Assembly (NCBI RefSeq): GCF_012570365.1
Contig: NZ_CP046208.1
Location: 191,472-255,471 of the forward strand
Direction of reading: 5' to 3'
DNA: 64,000 bases
Source: Enterobacteriaceae endosymbiont of Donacia clavipes
GTDB lineage: Bacteria; Pseudomonadota; Gammaproteobacteria; Enterobacterales; Enterobacteriaceae
Position numbers and translations under genes: made by a program. Numbering within the stretch: position 1 is the stretch's first letter; every line of letters starts with the position of its first letter. This document shows, one piece after another, positions 39,749 through 49,488 of the stretch. The notes beneath the pieces were generated by a model. That model ran no database searches. It was not told the DNA's origin and saw nothing but the letters and a program-made list of their open reading frames with translations.

Positions 39749-41035
39749 GTGTTAACTACTAAATATTTATTTTTTACATCTAAAAATAAAATACATAATC
39801 AAAATATAAATAGTTATTCTTTAATGATTAAAGCAGGAATGATTAAAAAATTATCTTCAGGAATATATATTTGGTTACCAAGTGGATTAAGAGTAATTAA
39901 AAATTTTGAAAAAATAATACGTTTTGCAATGAATAATATAAATGCAATAGAATTATTATTACCCATAATACATCCTAGTTATCTTTGGGAAAAAAGTGGA
40001 CGTATAAATGATTATGGTAAAGAATTATTAAAAATTTTAGATCGGAAAAAAAACAGTTTTATTTTAGGACCTACTCACGAAGAAGTTATTAATTACTTAA
40101 TAAATTATGAAATTAAATCTTATAAATTTTTACCTGTTCATTTGTATCAAATACAAACAAAATTTCGAGATGAAATAAGATCTCGTTTAGGAGTTATACG
40201 TTCTAAAGAATTTATAATGAAAGATAGTTATTCTTTTCATATGAATGAAAAATGTTTACAACAAACATATGAAATTTTACTAAATACTTATAAAAAAATT
40301 TTTGATTTAATACGAATAAATTATTTTATAGTACAAGCAAATAATAGTGTTATTGGTGGAAATATTTCTCATGAATTTCATGTTTTATCAAAAAATGGAG
40401 AAAGTAAAATTTTTTTTTCTAAAGATAATTATTATTTTTTAGATAAACAATTTAAAAAAAAAATAATTTCTAAAAAAAAAAATTTAATAAAAATTAAAAA
40501 TAGTATAGAAATAGCTCATATTTTTAAAATTGGAAAAAAATATTCTGAATCAATGAATATTTATATTAATAATAAAAAAAAAATTAAACAACCTTTATAT
40601 ATGGGTTGTTATGGAATTGGAATATCAAGATTAATTGCTTCTGTTATAGAACAAAATTATGATTTAAAAGGTATATATTGGCCTAATTCGTTACTAGCTC
40701 CTTTTTTAATAGCTATTATTCCTATTAATATGTATAACTATCCTATAGTAAGAAAAAAATCTTTTTTACTTTATAAAAAATTTATTTCATTAGGCATAGA
40801 AGTTCTATTAGATGATAGAAAAGAAAATCCTGGTGTTATGTTTTCAGATATAGATCTTATTGGAATACCACATATTATCATTATTAATAATGATAATATT
40901 ATTAATAATAATATTGAATATAGATATAGAAAAACAGGATTTCAAGATATTATTTCTTTAAATTTAATTACTGATTTTATTTTTAAAAAACTTAAATTAA
41001 ATAAATGCTTTAATATTTTTTTTCCCAAAAAATAA
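39749..41035 (+). CDS. proS: Prolyl-tRNA synthetase without editing domain
   Basis: Charges tRNA-Pro. 428 residues against 572 in E. coli. The class II core is complete: motif 2 (KFRDEIRSRLGVIRSKEFIMKDSYSF), motif 3 region (MGCYGIGISRLIASVIEQN) and the anticodon-binding domain (LLDDRKENPGVMFSD). The INS editing domain that in E. coli occupies about residues 224-407 is reduced to a lysine-rich linker of about 30 residues (225-253). Starts at GTG 39749 with an AAAAGAGG site upstream. Its 3' end overlaps tilS on the other strand by 26 bases. Its tRNA substrate, tRNA-Pro(UGG), is at 63184. Confidence 0.96.
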   Translation: MLTTKYLFFTSKNKIHNQNINSYSLMIKAGMIKKLSSGIYIWLPSGLRVIKNFEKIIRFAMNNINAIELLLPIIHPSYLWEKSGRINDYGKELLKILDRKKNSFILGPTHEEVINYLINYEIKSYKFLPVHLYQIQTKFRDEIRSRLGVIRSKEFIMKDSYSFHMNEKCLQQTYEILLNTYKKIFDLIRINYFIVQANNSVIGGNISHEFHVLSKNGESKIFFSKDNYYFLDKQFKKKIISKKKNLIKIKNSIEIAHIFKIGKKYSESMNIYINNKKKIKQPLYMGCYGIGISRLIASVIEQNYDLKGIYWPNSLLAPFLIAIIPINMYNYPIVRKKSFLLYKKFISLGIEVLLDDRKENPGVMFSDIDLIGIPHIIIINNDNIINNNIEYRYRKTGFQDIISLNLITDFIFKKLKLNKCFNIFFPKK

Positions 41036-42341
41036 AAAAATTATTTTTGTTATTTGATGAAATTTTTCCTTCTTTTGTAATTAAATTATTTTCTAGTTCA
41101 GCAATAAATTTGTCATTGTAAAATAATAATGGTATTTGTTCTCTTTTCCATTTAGGAATTAATAAATTTTTCCATATATCATTTATATTTTTGTTATATT
41201 TTAATTTATTAAAATAATATTTACTTGTAATATTAAATTTTATATATACAATTTCATGATTCTTCGGTTTTCTTATATTTATCGATTTATTTTTATAGTT
41301 TATATTAGTATCTAATATTACTAATTTTCCCAATTTATTAGGTAATATAAATGGAATATTTAAATTATCCCATATTAATAAAATATTTTTCAAATTATTA
41401 AAGTATTTTATACAAAATAAATAGTTTTTATATTTACGAATAACATATTTTCCTATTTTAATTTGTGGATTATTATTATTTTTACAACAAATAATTTCAT
41501 TCCATATAATAAATAACATTTTTCTAGAAGGCATATAATAATATTTATTATATTCAATCCATTTTCTAATTATAAAATTTCTTTTTATTACACTAAATTT
41601 ATATAATGGAGTAATTAATAAACTATTATCTTTTTGTATTAATTTCATTAATATTGGATTTATTAAATCTATTAAAAGTTTTTCTTGTTCCTGACAAATT
41701 ATTGAAGATCTATTAACTGCATAATTAAAAAAAGGCCATCTATTTATAATTTTAGGTAAAATAATATTTCTTAAAAAATTACGATCATATCTTATATCTT
41801 TATTACTAGGATCTTCTATCCAACTTATTTTTTTTTCTATAGCATATTCAAATATTTGATGTCTAGTAATCTCTAAAAAAGGACGAAATAATTTTATATT
41901 ATTTAATATACTTATTTTAGATATTCCAGATAATCCTTTAGGACCACTTCCTCTTTTTAAAGCAAGTAAAAAAGTTTCACATTGATCATTTAAATTATGA
42001 GCAGTAACTAAAATTTCATCATTTTTAATAATATTTTCAAAAATTTTATATCTTTTTATTCTAGCATAGTTTTCTATATTATTTTTTTGTGTAATTTTTA
42101 TATCTTTTTTTATAAATAAGACATTCCATTTTTGACATTGTAACATACATGTTTTAGACCAATTATTTGATAAAATGTTTAAATTATGATTAATATGAAT
42201 AGTTCTTAATAAAATTGGGTATTTTTTTCTTAATTTTACTAAATTATATAGTAATACTGTGGAATCTATTCCTCCACTATATGCTACTAGTATTTTTTTA
42301 AATTTACATAACATTAATTGTGTTTCAGTTTTTATTAACAT
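41010..42341 (-). CDS. tilS: tRNA(Ile)-lysidine synthetase
   Basis: Attaches lysine to C34 of the CAU tRNA-Ile2, changing it from methionine to isoleucine identity and letting it read AUA. 443 residues (E. coli 432). N-terminal PP-loop SGGIDSTVLL (about 20-29), HINHNL, TAHNLNDQCETFLLALKRGSG, KGLSGI, and RYDRNFLRN are the clear family marks; the C-terminal substrate-binding domains are diverged. The substrate tRNA is at 9085-9157. In E. coli it lies a few genes after dnaE, and it directly follows dnaE here because accA and others are gone. Confidence 0.95.
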   Translation of the reverse strand: MLIKTETQLMLCKFKKILVAYSGGIDSTVLLYNLVKLRKKYPILLRTIHINHNLNILSNNWSKTCMLQCQKWNVLFIKKDIKITQKNNIENYARIKRYKIFENIIKNDEILVTAHNLNDQCETFLLALKRGSGPKGLSGISKISILNNIKLFRPFLEITRHQIFEYAIEKKISWIEDPSNKDIRYDRNFLRNIILPKIINRWPFFNYAVNRSSIICQEQEKLLIDLINPILMKLIQKDNSLLITPLYKFSVIKRNFIIRKWIEYNKYYYMPSRKMLFIIWNEIICCKNNNNPQIKIGKYVIRKYKNYLFCIKYFNNLKNILLIWDNLNIPFILPNKLGKLVILDTNINYKNKSINIRKPKNHEIVYIKFNITSKYYFNKLKYNKNINDIWKNLLIPKWKREQIPLLFYNDKFIAELENNLITKEGKISSNNKNNFFIFWEKKY

Positions 42342-42372
42342 AATCTTTTTTTAAAAAAAATATTTAATTGAG

Positions 42373-45300
42373 TTAATTAAATTCAAATTTAATATTATTA
42401 TTATTTAGTAAATAAATAAATTTATTTTCATTAATTGAAATATAGTAAAGTTTTTTAAAAAAAATTCTTTTTTTTATACCAAAATAATTAGAATAAAAAT
42501 ATATTTGTATTAAATTTTTATCATGATTTTTATCAAAAAAAATAAATTTTTTAAGATTTTTTAAAAAAGAATTTTTTTTTAAAAAAAAATCATTCATAAA
42601 AATAATATTTATACTATGTAAATATTTTTTTCTAGCTTCTTCAATATCTATTATATAAAAAGCATCACATATAAATAATTTTTTAAAATTATTAAAATAT
42701 ACGATTCCACGTATAATTACTATACTATTTAATATAATAAAATTTTTATTTAATAAATTAAATAATATATGTACTTCAATTATATTAGTACTGTCATCTA
42801 AATTAAAAATAAAAATTTTTTGTTTTTTTTTATTATAAGAATTACGAATATTACTTATTATACCTCCTATTGTTATAGGTAAATAAATATTTTTTTTATA
42901 ATTTATAAATGTATTATTAATACTTCTATTTTTAGTATAAAACATAATTTCTTTGAAATAAATATGTACCGGATGACCTGTTAAATAAAATCCTAAAGTA
43001 TTTTTTTCTTTTATTAAAATATCTTTTTTAGACCAAAAATAATTTATGTTAGTATCAATAAATTTATTATCTATTAATAATTTTTTATTATTTGTATTAA
43101 AAAAATCCATTTGTCCTGTCTGTTTTTCTTGTAAATATTTATTGGTTATTTTTATAATTTTTTCTAAATTATTTATTAAAATTCCTCTATTAAAATTAAA
43201 ACAATCTAACGAACCAGAAGTTATTAATACTTCTAAAATTCTTTTATTTATTTTTTTTAAATTTATTTTAATAAGAAAATCAAATATAGATTTAAAAAAA
43301 CTAATTTTTTTTCTTATATTAAGTATATTATATGCTTGTTGTTCTCCAATTCCTTTTATTGCTCCTAATCCATATATAATATTACCATATTTATCAACAT
43401 TAAATTTATAGGAACTATTATTAATATCAGGAGGTAAAATATTAATTTTCATATTTTTACATTCAGATATTAAATTAATAATTTTATTTATATTATCCAT
43501 TTCTGATGTTAAAACAGATGCCATAAATTCTGAAGGATAATAAAATTTTAACCATAAAGTTTGATAAGATATTAAAGCATATCCAGCAGAATGAGATTTA
43601 TTAAATCCATATGAAGAAAATTTTTCTAAATAATCAAATATTTTCATAGATAAAATATTATTAATTTTTAATTTTTTAGCACCCTGTAAAAAACGTTTTC
43701 TTTGTTTTGACATTTTTTCATGTTGTTTTTTACTTATTACTCTTCTTAAAATATCTGCTTCACCTAAACTATATCCTGCTAATATTTGTGCTATTTTCAT
43801 AACTTGTTCTTGATATAAAATAATTCCATATGTAGATTTTAATATTGGTTTTAATTTTTTATGTTGCCAATTTATATCAGGATATGATATTACTTCTTTT
43901 CCATGTTTTCGATTAATAAAATTTTCAACCATTCCTGATTGTAATGGTCCAGGACGAAATAAAGCTAATAAAGCAATTAAATCTTCAAAATTATCTGGTT
44001 TTAATTGTTTTATTAATTTTTTAATACCTTCAGATTCTAATTGGAATATACCTGTAGTTCTAGCAGTTTTTAAAAAATGAAAAATTTTTTTATTATTTAA
44101 ATTAATATTATTAATATCTATTAATTTTTTTTTTTTTTCAAATCTTATTTTATTAATTATTTTTAATGAATAATTAATAACAGTTAAAGTTCTTAAACCT
44201 AAAAAATCAAATTTTACTAAACCAATATCTTCTATATCATTTTTATCAAATTGAGTAACTCTATTTTTCCCATTATCATCACAATATATTGTTGTATATT
44301 TTGTAATATTATCTGGAGATATAACAACTCCACCTGCATGTTTACCAACATTCCTTATTGTTCCTTCTAATTTAAGAGAAGTATTTATTAATTCTTTAAT
44401 ATTAATATCAGATTTATATAAATCATATAATTTTTTATTATTTATAACAGCTTTTTTCAAACTTATTTTAACATCTAAAGGTATTAATTTTGAAATACGA
44501 TTAAGAAAATCATACGGATAGCCTAAAACTCTACCAACATCTTTTATTACAGATTTTGCAGTCATAGTTCCAAATGTTATAATTTGAGATACTGATTCAT
44601 TTCCATATACTTCTTTTACATGATTAATAACTAAATCACGTTTTTCCATACAAAAATCAATATCAAAATCTGGTAATGAAATTCTTTCAATATTTAAAAA
44701 TCTTTCAAAAATTAAATCAAATTTAATTGGATCTAAATTTGTAATATTTAAAACATAAGCAACTAATGAACCAGCTCCAGATCCTCTTGCTGGACCAACA
44801 GGTATATCATGTTTTTTTGCCCATTGAACAAATTCCATCACTATAAGAAAATAACTAGGGAAACCCATCTTATTAATAATATCTAATTCTAGATCTAATC
44901 TTTTTTTATATTTTATTTTTTGTATTTTTAATAAATTAAAATTTGTATATAAAATTTTTAATTTTTTTTTTAAACCTATATGAGCTTTTTTAATAAGATA
45001 ATTTTTAGGTGTTATATTTTTTATTATAGAATAATTAGGTAAAAAATATTTACCTAAAGGTAAAAAAACATTACATCTTTTAGCTATTTCTACACTATTA
45101 TTTAGTGCTTCAGGTATATTTTTAAATAAAAGATACATTTCTTTTTGACTTTTTAAAAATTGTTCTTTACTATAAATAGATTTTTTTTTGCTTTCATTTA
45201 AAGTATAACTTTTATTTATTGCTACACGAATTTCATGTGCATAAAAATCTTTTTTATTTAAAAAACGTACATTATTAGTTGCAACAACTGGTATAGAAAA

Positions 45301-45885
45301 ATAATTTGCGAATTCAAGAATTAAATTTATATAATTTTCTTCATGTGTATGATTAGTACGATTTAATTCGAGATAAAAACAATTATAGAAATATTTTTTA
45401 TAAAAAAAAATTATTTTTTCTACTAAAAAAAAATTTTTTTGTAAAATATTTTTACCTATATCCCCATTTATTCCACCTGATAATATAATTAATCCTTTAT
45501 TATATTTTTTAAGTAGATTATAAGTTATTATAGGTCCAATTTGACTATCATAACCATTTTTATAAGCATCAAAAATTAGTAATTTTAAATTTTGGTAACC
45601 TATATTATTCATTATTAATATTGTTAATTTTGAATATTGATTATTATTATTTAAATTAAATAAATTTTTAATTTTAAAATCTGCTCCAATAATAGCTTTT
45701 AAACCAAAATTATGAGCAGATTTATAAAATTTTATTAAACCAAAAATATTACTAAAATCTGTAATAGCTATTGCTGGCATATTTAATAATGAAACTTTTT
45801 TTACAAGTTGTTCTATTTTTGCTAATCCATCTTGTATTGAATAATCACTATGTACATTTAAATGAATAAATTCTGGATAATTCAT
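42373..45885 (-). CDS. dnaE: DNA polymerase III alpha subunit
   Basis: Replicative polymerase. 1170 residues from the ATG at 45885 (E. coli 1160). This start gives MNYPEFIHLNVHSDYS, collinear with E. coli MSEPRFVHLRVHSDYS, and is preferred over an upstream TTG at 45915. PHP domain at the N-terminus, catalytic aspartates in PDFDIDFCMEKRD (about 405), GRGSGAGSLVAYVL-like palm segment (PARGSGAGSL here), SYGFNKSHSAGYALISYQT, and the internal clamp-binding motif QMDFF. The OB and tau-binding regions at the C-terminus are present but diverged. Last gene of the envelope run; 31 bases before tilS. Confidence 0.97.
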   Translation of the reverse strand: MNYPEFIHLNVHSDYSIQDGLAKIEQLVKKVSLLNMPAIAITDFSNIFGLIKFYKSAHNFGLKAIIGADFKIKNLFNLNNNNQYSKLTILIMNNIGYQNLKLLIFDAYKNGYDSQIGPIITYNLLKKYNKGLIILSGGINGDIGKNILQKNFFLVEKIIFFYKKYFYNCFYLELNRTNHTHEENYINLILEFANYFSIPVVATNNVRFLNKKDFYAHEIRVAINKSYTLNESKKKSIYSKEQFLKSQKEMYLLFKNIPEALNNSVEIAKRCNVFLPLGKYFLPNYSIIKNITPKNYLIKKAHIGLKKKLKILYTNFNLLKIQKIKYKKRLDLELDIINKMGFPSYFLIVMEFVQWAKKHDIPVGPARGSGAGSLVAYVLNITNLDPIKFDLIFERFLNIERISLPDFDIDFCMEKRDLVINHVKEVYGNESVSQIITFGTMTAKSVIKDVGRVLGYPYDFLNRISKLIPLDVKISLKKAVINNKKLYDLYKSDINIKELINTSLKLEGTIRNVGKHAGGVVISPDNITKYTTIYCDDNGKNRVTQFDKNDIEDIGLVKFDFLGLRTLTVINYSLKIINKIRFEKKKKLIDINNINLNNKKIFHFLKTARTTGIFQLESEGIKKLIKQLKPDNFEDLIALLALFRPGPLQSGMVENFINRKHGKEVISYPDINWQHKKLKPILKSTYGIILYQEQVMKIAQILAGYSLGEADILRRVISKKQHEKMSKQRKRFLQGAKKLKINNILSMKIFDYLEKFSSYGFNKSHSAGYALISYQTLWLKFYYPSEFMASVLTSEMDNINKIINLISECKNMKINILPPDINNSSYKFNVDKYGNIIYGLGAIKGIGEQQAYNILNIRKKISFFKSIFDFLIKINLKKINKRILEVLITSGSLDCFNFNRGILINNLEKIIKITNKYLQEKQTGQMDFFNTNNKKLLIDNKFIDTNINYFWSKKDILIKEKNTLGFYLTGHPVHIYFKEIMFYTKNRSINNTFINYKKNIYLPITIGGIISNIRNSYNKKKQKIFIFNLDDSTNIIEVHILFNLLNKNFIILNSIVIIRGIVYFNNFKKLFICDAFYIIDIEEARKKYLHSINIIFMNDFFLKKNSFLKNLKKFIFFDKNHDKNLIQIYFYSNYFGIKKRIFFKKLYYISINENKFIYLLNNNNIKFEFN

Positions 45886-45919
45886 ATTATATATAAAATT
45901 TCTTAAATTTGACAAAAAA

Positions 45920-46390
45920 TTAAAATTTTTTTTTAAAAACTCTCATACAAGTAATTTTTGCTTGACAAATAATTTTATTATTTATTTTAGCTATACTATA
46001 AAAACGTATAAAACATTTTTTTTTTTTTTCTATAATGCTATTAATGATTATTTGATCTCCTGGAAAAGCAGGTTTTTTAAAACGTGCATTATCAATACCC
46101 GTTAAATAACATATTTCTTTATTTTTTATATTTTTTTGATTTATGCTTTTATATAAAAGAATATTTGTGGTTTGTATCATAGATTCTAATAATAATACAC
46201 CAGGATAAATAGGTGTTTTAGGAAAATGTCCTTGAAAATAAGGTTCATTTATAGAAATATTTTTTATAGCATCTAAAAATTTAAATTTTTTAAATGCTAT
46301 AACTTTATCAACTAAAATAAATGGATATCTATGAGGTAAAGTATATAAAATTTCATTAATATCTGTTATACAACAATTTTTATTGTTCAA
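45920..46390 (-). CDS. fabZ: 3-hydroxyacyl-ACP dehydratase FabZ
   Basis: Dehydrates 3-hydroxyacyl-ACP in fatty acid elongation. 156 residues (E. coli 151). Hot-dog fold with LPHRYPFILVDKV, catalytic His in FQGHFPKTPIYPGVLLLES (Glu in LLES), and GIDNARFKKPAFPGDQ. The start is TTG at 46390: no ATG lies before the conserved region, and the length fits. In E. coli fabZ sits between lpxD and lpxA; both neighbours are missing here. Followed by dnaE. Confidence 0.95.
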   Translation of the reverse strand: MNNKNCCITDINEILYTLPHRYPFILVDKVIAFKKFKFLDAIKNISINEPYFQGHFPKTPIYPGVLLLESMIQTTNILLYKSINQKNIKNKEICYLTGIDNARFKKPAFPGDQIIINSIIEKKKKCFIRFYSIAKINNKIICQAKITCMRVFKKKF

Positions 46391-46456
46391 AATAATTTTT
46401 CTTTATAATAAAATATAAAATTTTTAAATAATTATTTTATAACTAATTTTATTATT

Positions 46457-46981
46457 TTACATTATTAATAATATATTTTTTTGTTTATTGGCTAATTCTA
46501 TAACATCATTTGTTATATCTTTAGTATTTTTTACATATGATAAAAAAGAAATATCTATAATTATATTATAATGTCCTTTTTCTGCAACAATATTAATTAA
46601 TTTATTAATAAAAAATAATATTTTGTTGCGTGCTTTATTTTGTTTTTGATTACTTTTTATTTTAAAACTTTTTATTTTTTTAAATAATAATTTTTTTTGA
46701 TATATTATTTCTTTTTCTATTTTTTTTTTAAAATTTTTTGATAAATTTTTATTTTTTAATTTTTTTATTTTATTTTTTAATAATATTTCCATTTTTTTTA
46801 TTTTTCTAATTTCTAAATTAAATTCCTTTTTTAATTCTTTAGATATTTTTTCTTTTTGAGGTATTGTTTGAAAAATTTTTGCAAGATTTATAATAGCAAT
46901 TTTAGGACAACAAAAAACTTTATTATATGGTATAACTAAAATTAATATTAATAATATTATAATTTTTAAATAATATTTCAT
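46457..46981 (-). CDS. skp: Periplasmic chaperone Skp (OmpH)
   Basis: Trimeric periplasmic chaperone that carries unfolded outer-membrane proteins to the Bam complex. 174 residues (E. coli 161). Hydrophobic signal peptide (about 1-24), then PKIAIINLAKIFQTIPQ, typical of the Skp trimerisation domain. A long lysine/isoleucine coiled coil (about 45-135) forms the tentacles, and the C-terminal return strand has VKNTKDITNDVIELANKQ. Directly downstream of bamA (38 bases), as in E. coli. Confidence 0.93.
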   Translation of the reverse strand: MKYYLKIIILLILILVIPYNKVFCCPKIAIINLAKIFQTIPQKEKISKELKKEFNLEIRKIKKMEILLKNKIKKLKNKNLSKNFKKKIEKEIIYQKKLLFKKIKSFKIKSNQKQNKARNKILFFINKLINIVAEKGHYNIIIDISFLSYVKNTKDITNDVIELANKQKNILLIM

Positions 46982-47019
46982 TTTATTTAAACCTTTTATT
47001 AAATTTAAAATATAAAAAA

Positions 47020-49488
47020 TTACCAGATTTTTGAAATACTAAATTGAAAAAATTCAATCTTATCTGTTTTTTCCATTTTTAATGGATATGCATAAGATAA
47101 AGTAATTTTTCCGAATTGAGAATACCATTTAAAAGAAAAACCAATTGATGCTTTAATTTTTGAAAAAGTACTAAATTTTGGAATTTTATATAATTTAGAT
47201 AAATAATTATTTTTCCATGAAGTATCTACTAAATTTCCTATATCTAAAAATATAGAAGATTTTATTTCTTTTTTATACTTATCCTTTATAAAAGGAAAAG
47301 GCATAATTAATTCATTATTTATATTAATTAAGAAATTACCTCCAATTGAATTATCTGATAAACAAATAGTTTTTTTATTATTACAATAATGTTCATTTGT
47401 AGAATAATATACTGCTTTTGGCCCAATACTATTATTTTTAAATCCTCTAATTGAATTAGCTCCTCCTAATAAAAAATTTTTATAAAAAGGGTATTCTCCA
47501 AGAAAACTATTTCCATAACCAATATTACTTTTAAATAAAAATACTAAAGGATTATGTAAAAATTTTAAATTTAAAGGAAAATATTGTAAATAATTAAAAT
47601 CAATTTTATAATTTCCAGTATTTGTATATACTGGTACAGTAAAATCTGTATCAATAGAAATTAAGTTTCCATTAAATGGAAATTTAAAATTATTTAAATT
47701 ATTATGTAAAAATGAATATTGAATAATAAATTCATCTAATAAATAATTTTTATATAATTTACTATATTTTTTATATCCTATACTTTTAAAATAACGCCAT
47801 AAAGATATTTGTGGTTGAATATTACTAATTCGATTTTTTATAAATCCAAAATTACTTTCTAAAAAAGTATTATTATTTATAGGAAATTTTATTATTCCAA
47901 GTATTCCTTTGTTTCTATTTATATAATCATAAAAAAGATTATTATTTTCTTTAAGTTTATTTATAAATGTTTTTATACCAATATTAATTTTATTTAAAAA
48001 AACATTATTTTTCATTACAAATAATTCTAAATAATAATGATAAAAATCCTTATTAAAATTGATATCTATATCATAACCAGTACCTATAAAATTATTTTGT
48101 TTTATATTAGTATCTAGTGATAATGATCCACCCATTCCTATCCCTAAGTTAGTATTTAAAAAACCTATATTTTTTTCTTGAACTTTAAATATTATATCTA
48201 CTGTATTTTTTAAATCATAATTTTTATGTAAAAAAATTTCAACTTTATCAAAATAACCTAATGAATATAATTTTTTTTGTGTTTTTTTTAATAATTCAAT
48301 ATTAATATAACTTCCTTCCATCTGTAATACTTCATTTCTTAATATATAATCATGAGTAAAATTATTTCCTAAAAAATCTATTTTTCTTACATAAAATTTT
48401 TTTTTTGTTTTAATATTAAAAATTAAATCTATTGTATTATTTTTATTATTAAATATTTTTTTTATTTTAATCTTAGAATTTAAAAATCCATGATTTTTCA
48501 AAAATTGTTCAATTTTATATCTTGATTGAATTACTACACTATTATTATAAAAATCTCCAGGAATAATATTAATTATATTTTTTATATTTTTGTAGTATTT
48601 TTTTTTATCTATATTTAAAAAAATTTTATTATAAAAAAATTTTTTATTTTCTTGAATTTTAATTATTAAATTTAATTTTTTTTTATTAAATGATAAGTAT
48701 TGAGTAATATTTTTAATTTTAAAATTTATATATCCTTTATTAAAATAAAAATTTTTTAATTTAACTAAAATATCAGTAATAAAATTAATTTTATATATTC
48801 TTTTATTAAAAGAAAAATTATTATTTATTTTTAAATAATTTAATAAAAAATCAGTTGTATAATTATTATTTCCTATAATATTTATTTTATTTATTTTTGT
48901 AATATCATTTTCTTTAAATAAAATTTGAATATTTGCTTTATTATTTATATCTGTTGTAATTTTAATTTTTACTTTAGAAGTAAACATACCATTTTTTAAA
49001 AATACATATTCAATATTTTTTTTAAAATAAAATAATAAAACATTATTTAGTATTTCTCCTTTTTTTATGTTAAATTTCTTTAATAATAAATTTATAAAAT
49101 TATTATAAATACTTTTATTACCTTTAATAAGAATATTATTAATAATAGGTTTTTCTAAAATTTTGATAAAAATTAAATTTTTATATTTAAAAATATCAAT
49201 ATTACTAAACATATTAGTAAGAAATAATGTATTTATAATATTAGATATATCTTTTTTAGATATACATTTTTTTGTATATGAATTTATATTAGTAATTAAA
49301 TTTTTTAATTTTATTTTATTAATACCAAAAAATATTATTTTATTAATACAATATAAATTTTTTTTCTTTTTTGTATTATGATTATAAGAAATAATATTTG
49401 TATTTAAAATAATTATAAAAATAAATAAATATTTATAATATTTATTTATTTTTAAAAAAAAATTTTTTTTAAATTTGTTTAACATCAT
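47020..49488 (-). CDS. bamA: Outer membrane protein assembly factor BamA
   Basis: Omp85 family core of the machine that folds beta-barrel proteins into the outer membrane. 822 residues (E. coli 810). Signal anchor/peptide about 10-40, five POTRA domains to about residue 430 (for example FYVRKIDFLGNNFTHDYILRN and GDFYNNSVV), then a 16-strand barrel. The lid motif IRGFKNNSIGP corresponds to E. coli VRGFQSNTIGP, and the C-terminus FQFSISKIW ends in the aromatic beta-signal. The POTRA region is highly diverged. It overlaps the end of rseP by 20 bases, suggesting coupled translation. Confidence 0.96.
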   Translation of the reverse strand: MMLNKFKKNFFLKINKYYKYLFIFIIILNTNIISYNHNTKKKKNLYCINKIIFFGINKIKLKNLITNINSYTKKCISKKDISNIINTLFLTNMFSNIDIFKYKNLIFIKILEKPIINNILIKGNKSIYNNFINLLLKKFNIKKGEILNNVLLFYFKKNIEYVFLKNGMFTSKVKIKITTDINNKANIQILFKENDITKINKINIIGNNNYTTDFLLNYLKINNNFSFNKRIYKINFITDILVKLKNFYFNKGYINFKIKNITQYLSFNKKKLNLIIKIQENKKFFYNKIFLNIDKKKYYKNIKNIINIIPGDFYNNSVVIQSRYKIEQFLKNHGFLNSKIKIKKIFNNKNNTIDLIFNIKTKKKFYVRKIDFLGNNFTHDYILRNEVLQMEGSYINIELLKKTQKKLYSLGYFDKVEIFLHKNYDLKNTVDIIFKVQEKNIGFLNTNLGIGMGGSLSLDTNIKQNNFIGTGYDIDINFNKDFYHYYLELFVMKNNVFLNKINIGIKTFINKLKENNNLFYDYINRNKGILGIIKFPINNNTFLESNFGFIKNRISNIQPQISLWRYFKSIGYKKYSKLYKNYLLDEFIIQYSFLHNNLNNFKFPFNGNLISIDTDFTVPVYTNTGNYKIDFNYLQYFPLNLKFLHNPLVFLFKSNIGYGNSFLGEYPFYKNFLLGGANSIRGFKNNSIGPKAVYYSTNEHYCNNKKTICLSDNSIGGNFLININNELIMPFPFIKDKYKKEIKSSIFLDIGNLVDTSWKNNYLSKLYKIPKFSTFSKIKASIGFSFKWYSQFGKITLSYAYPLKMEKTDKIEFFQFSISKIW

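Noticed and set aside
43046..43411. Open plus-strand frame of about 120 codons inside dnaE
   Set aside because: Antisense shadow of conserved dnaE sequence with low-complexity hydrophobic content; no ribosome site.
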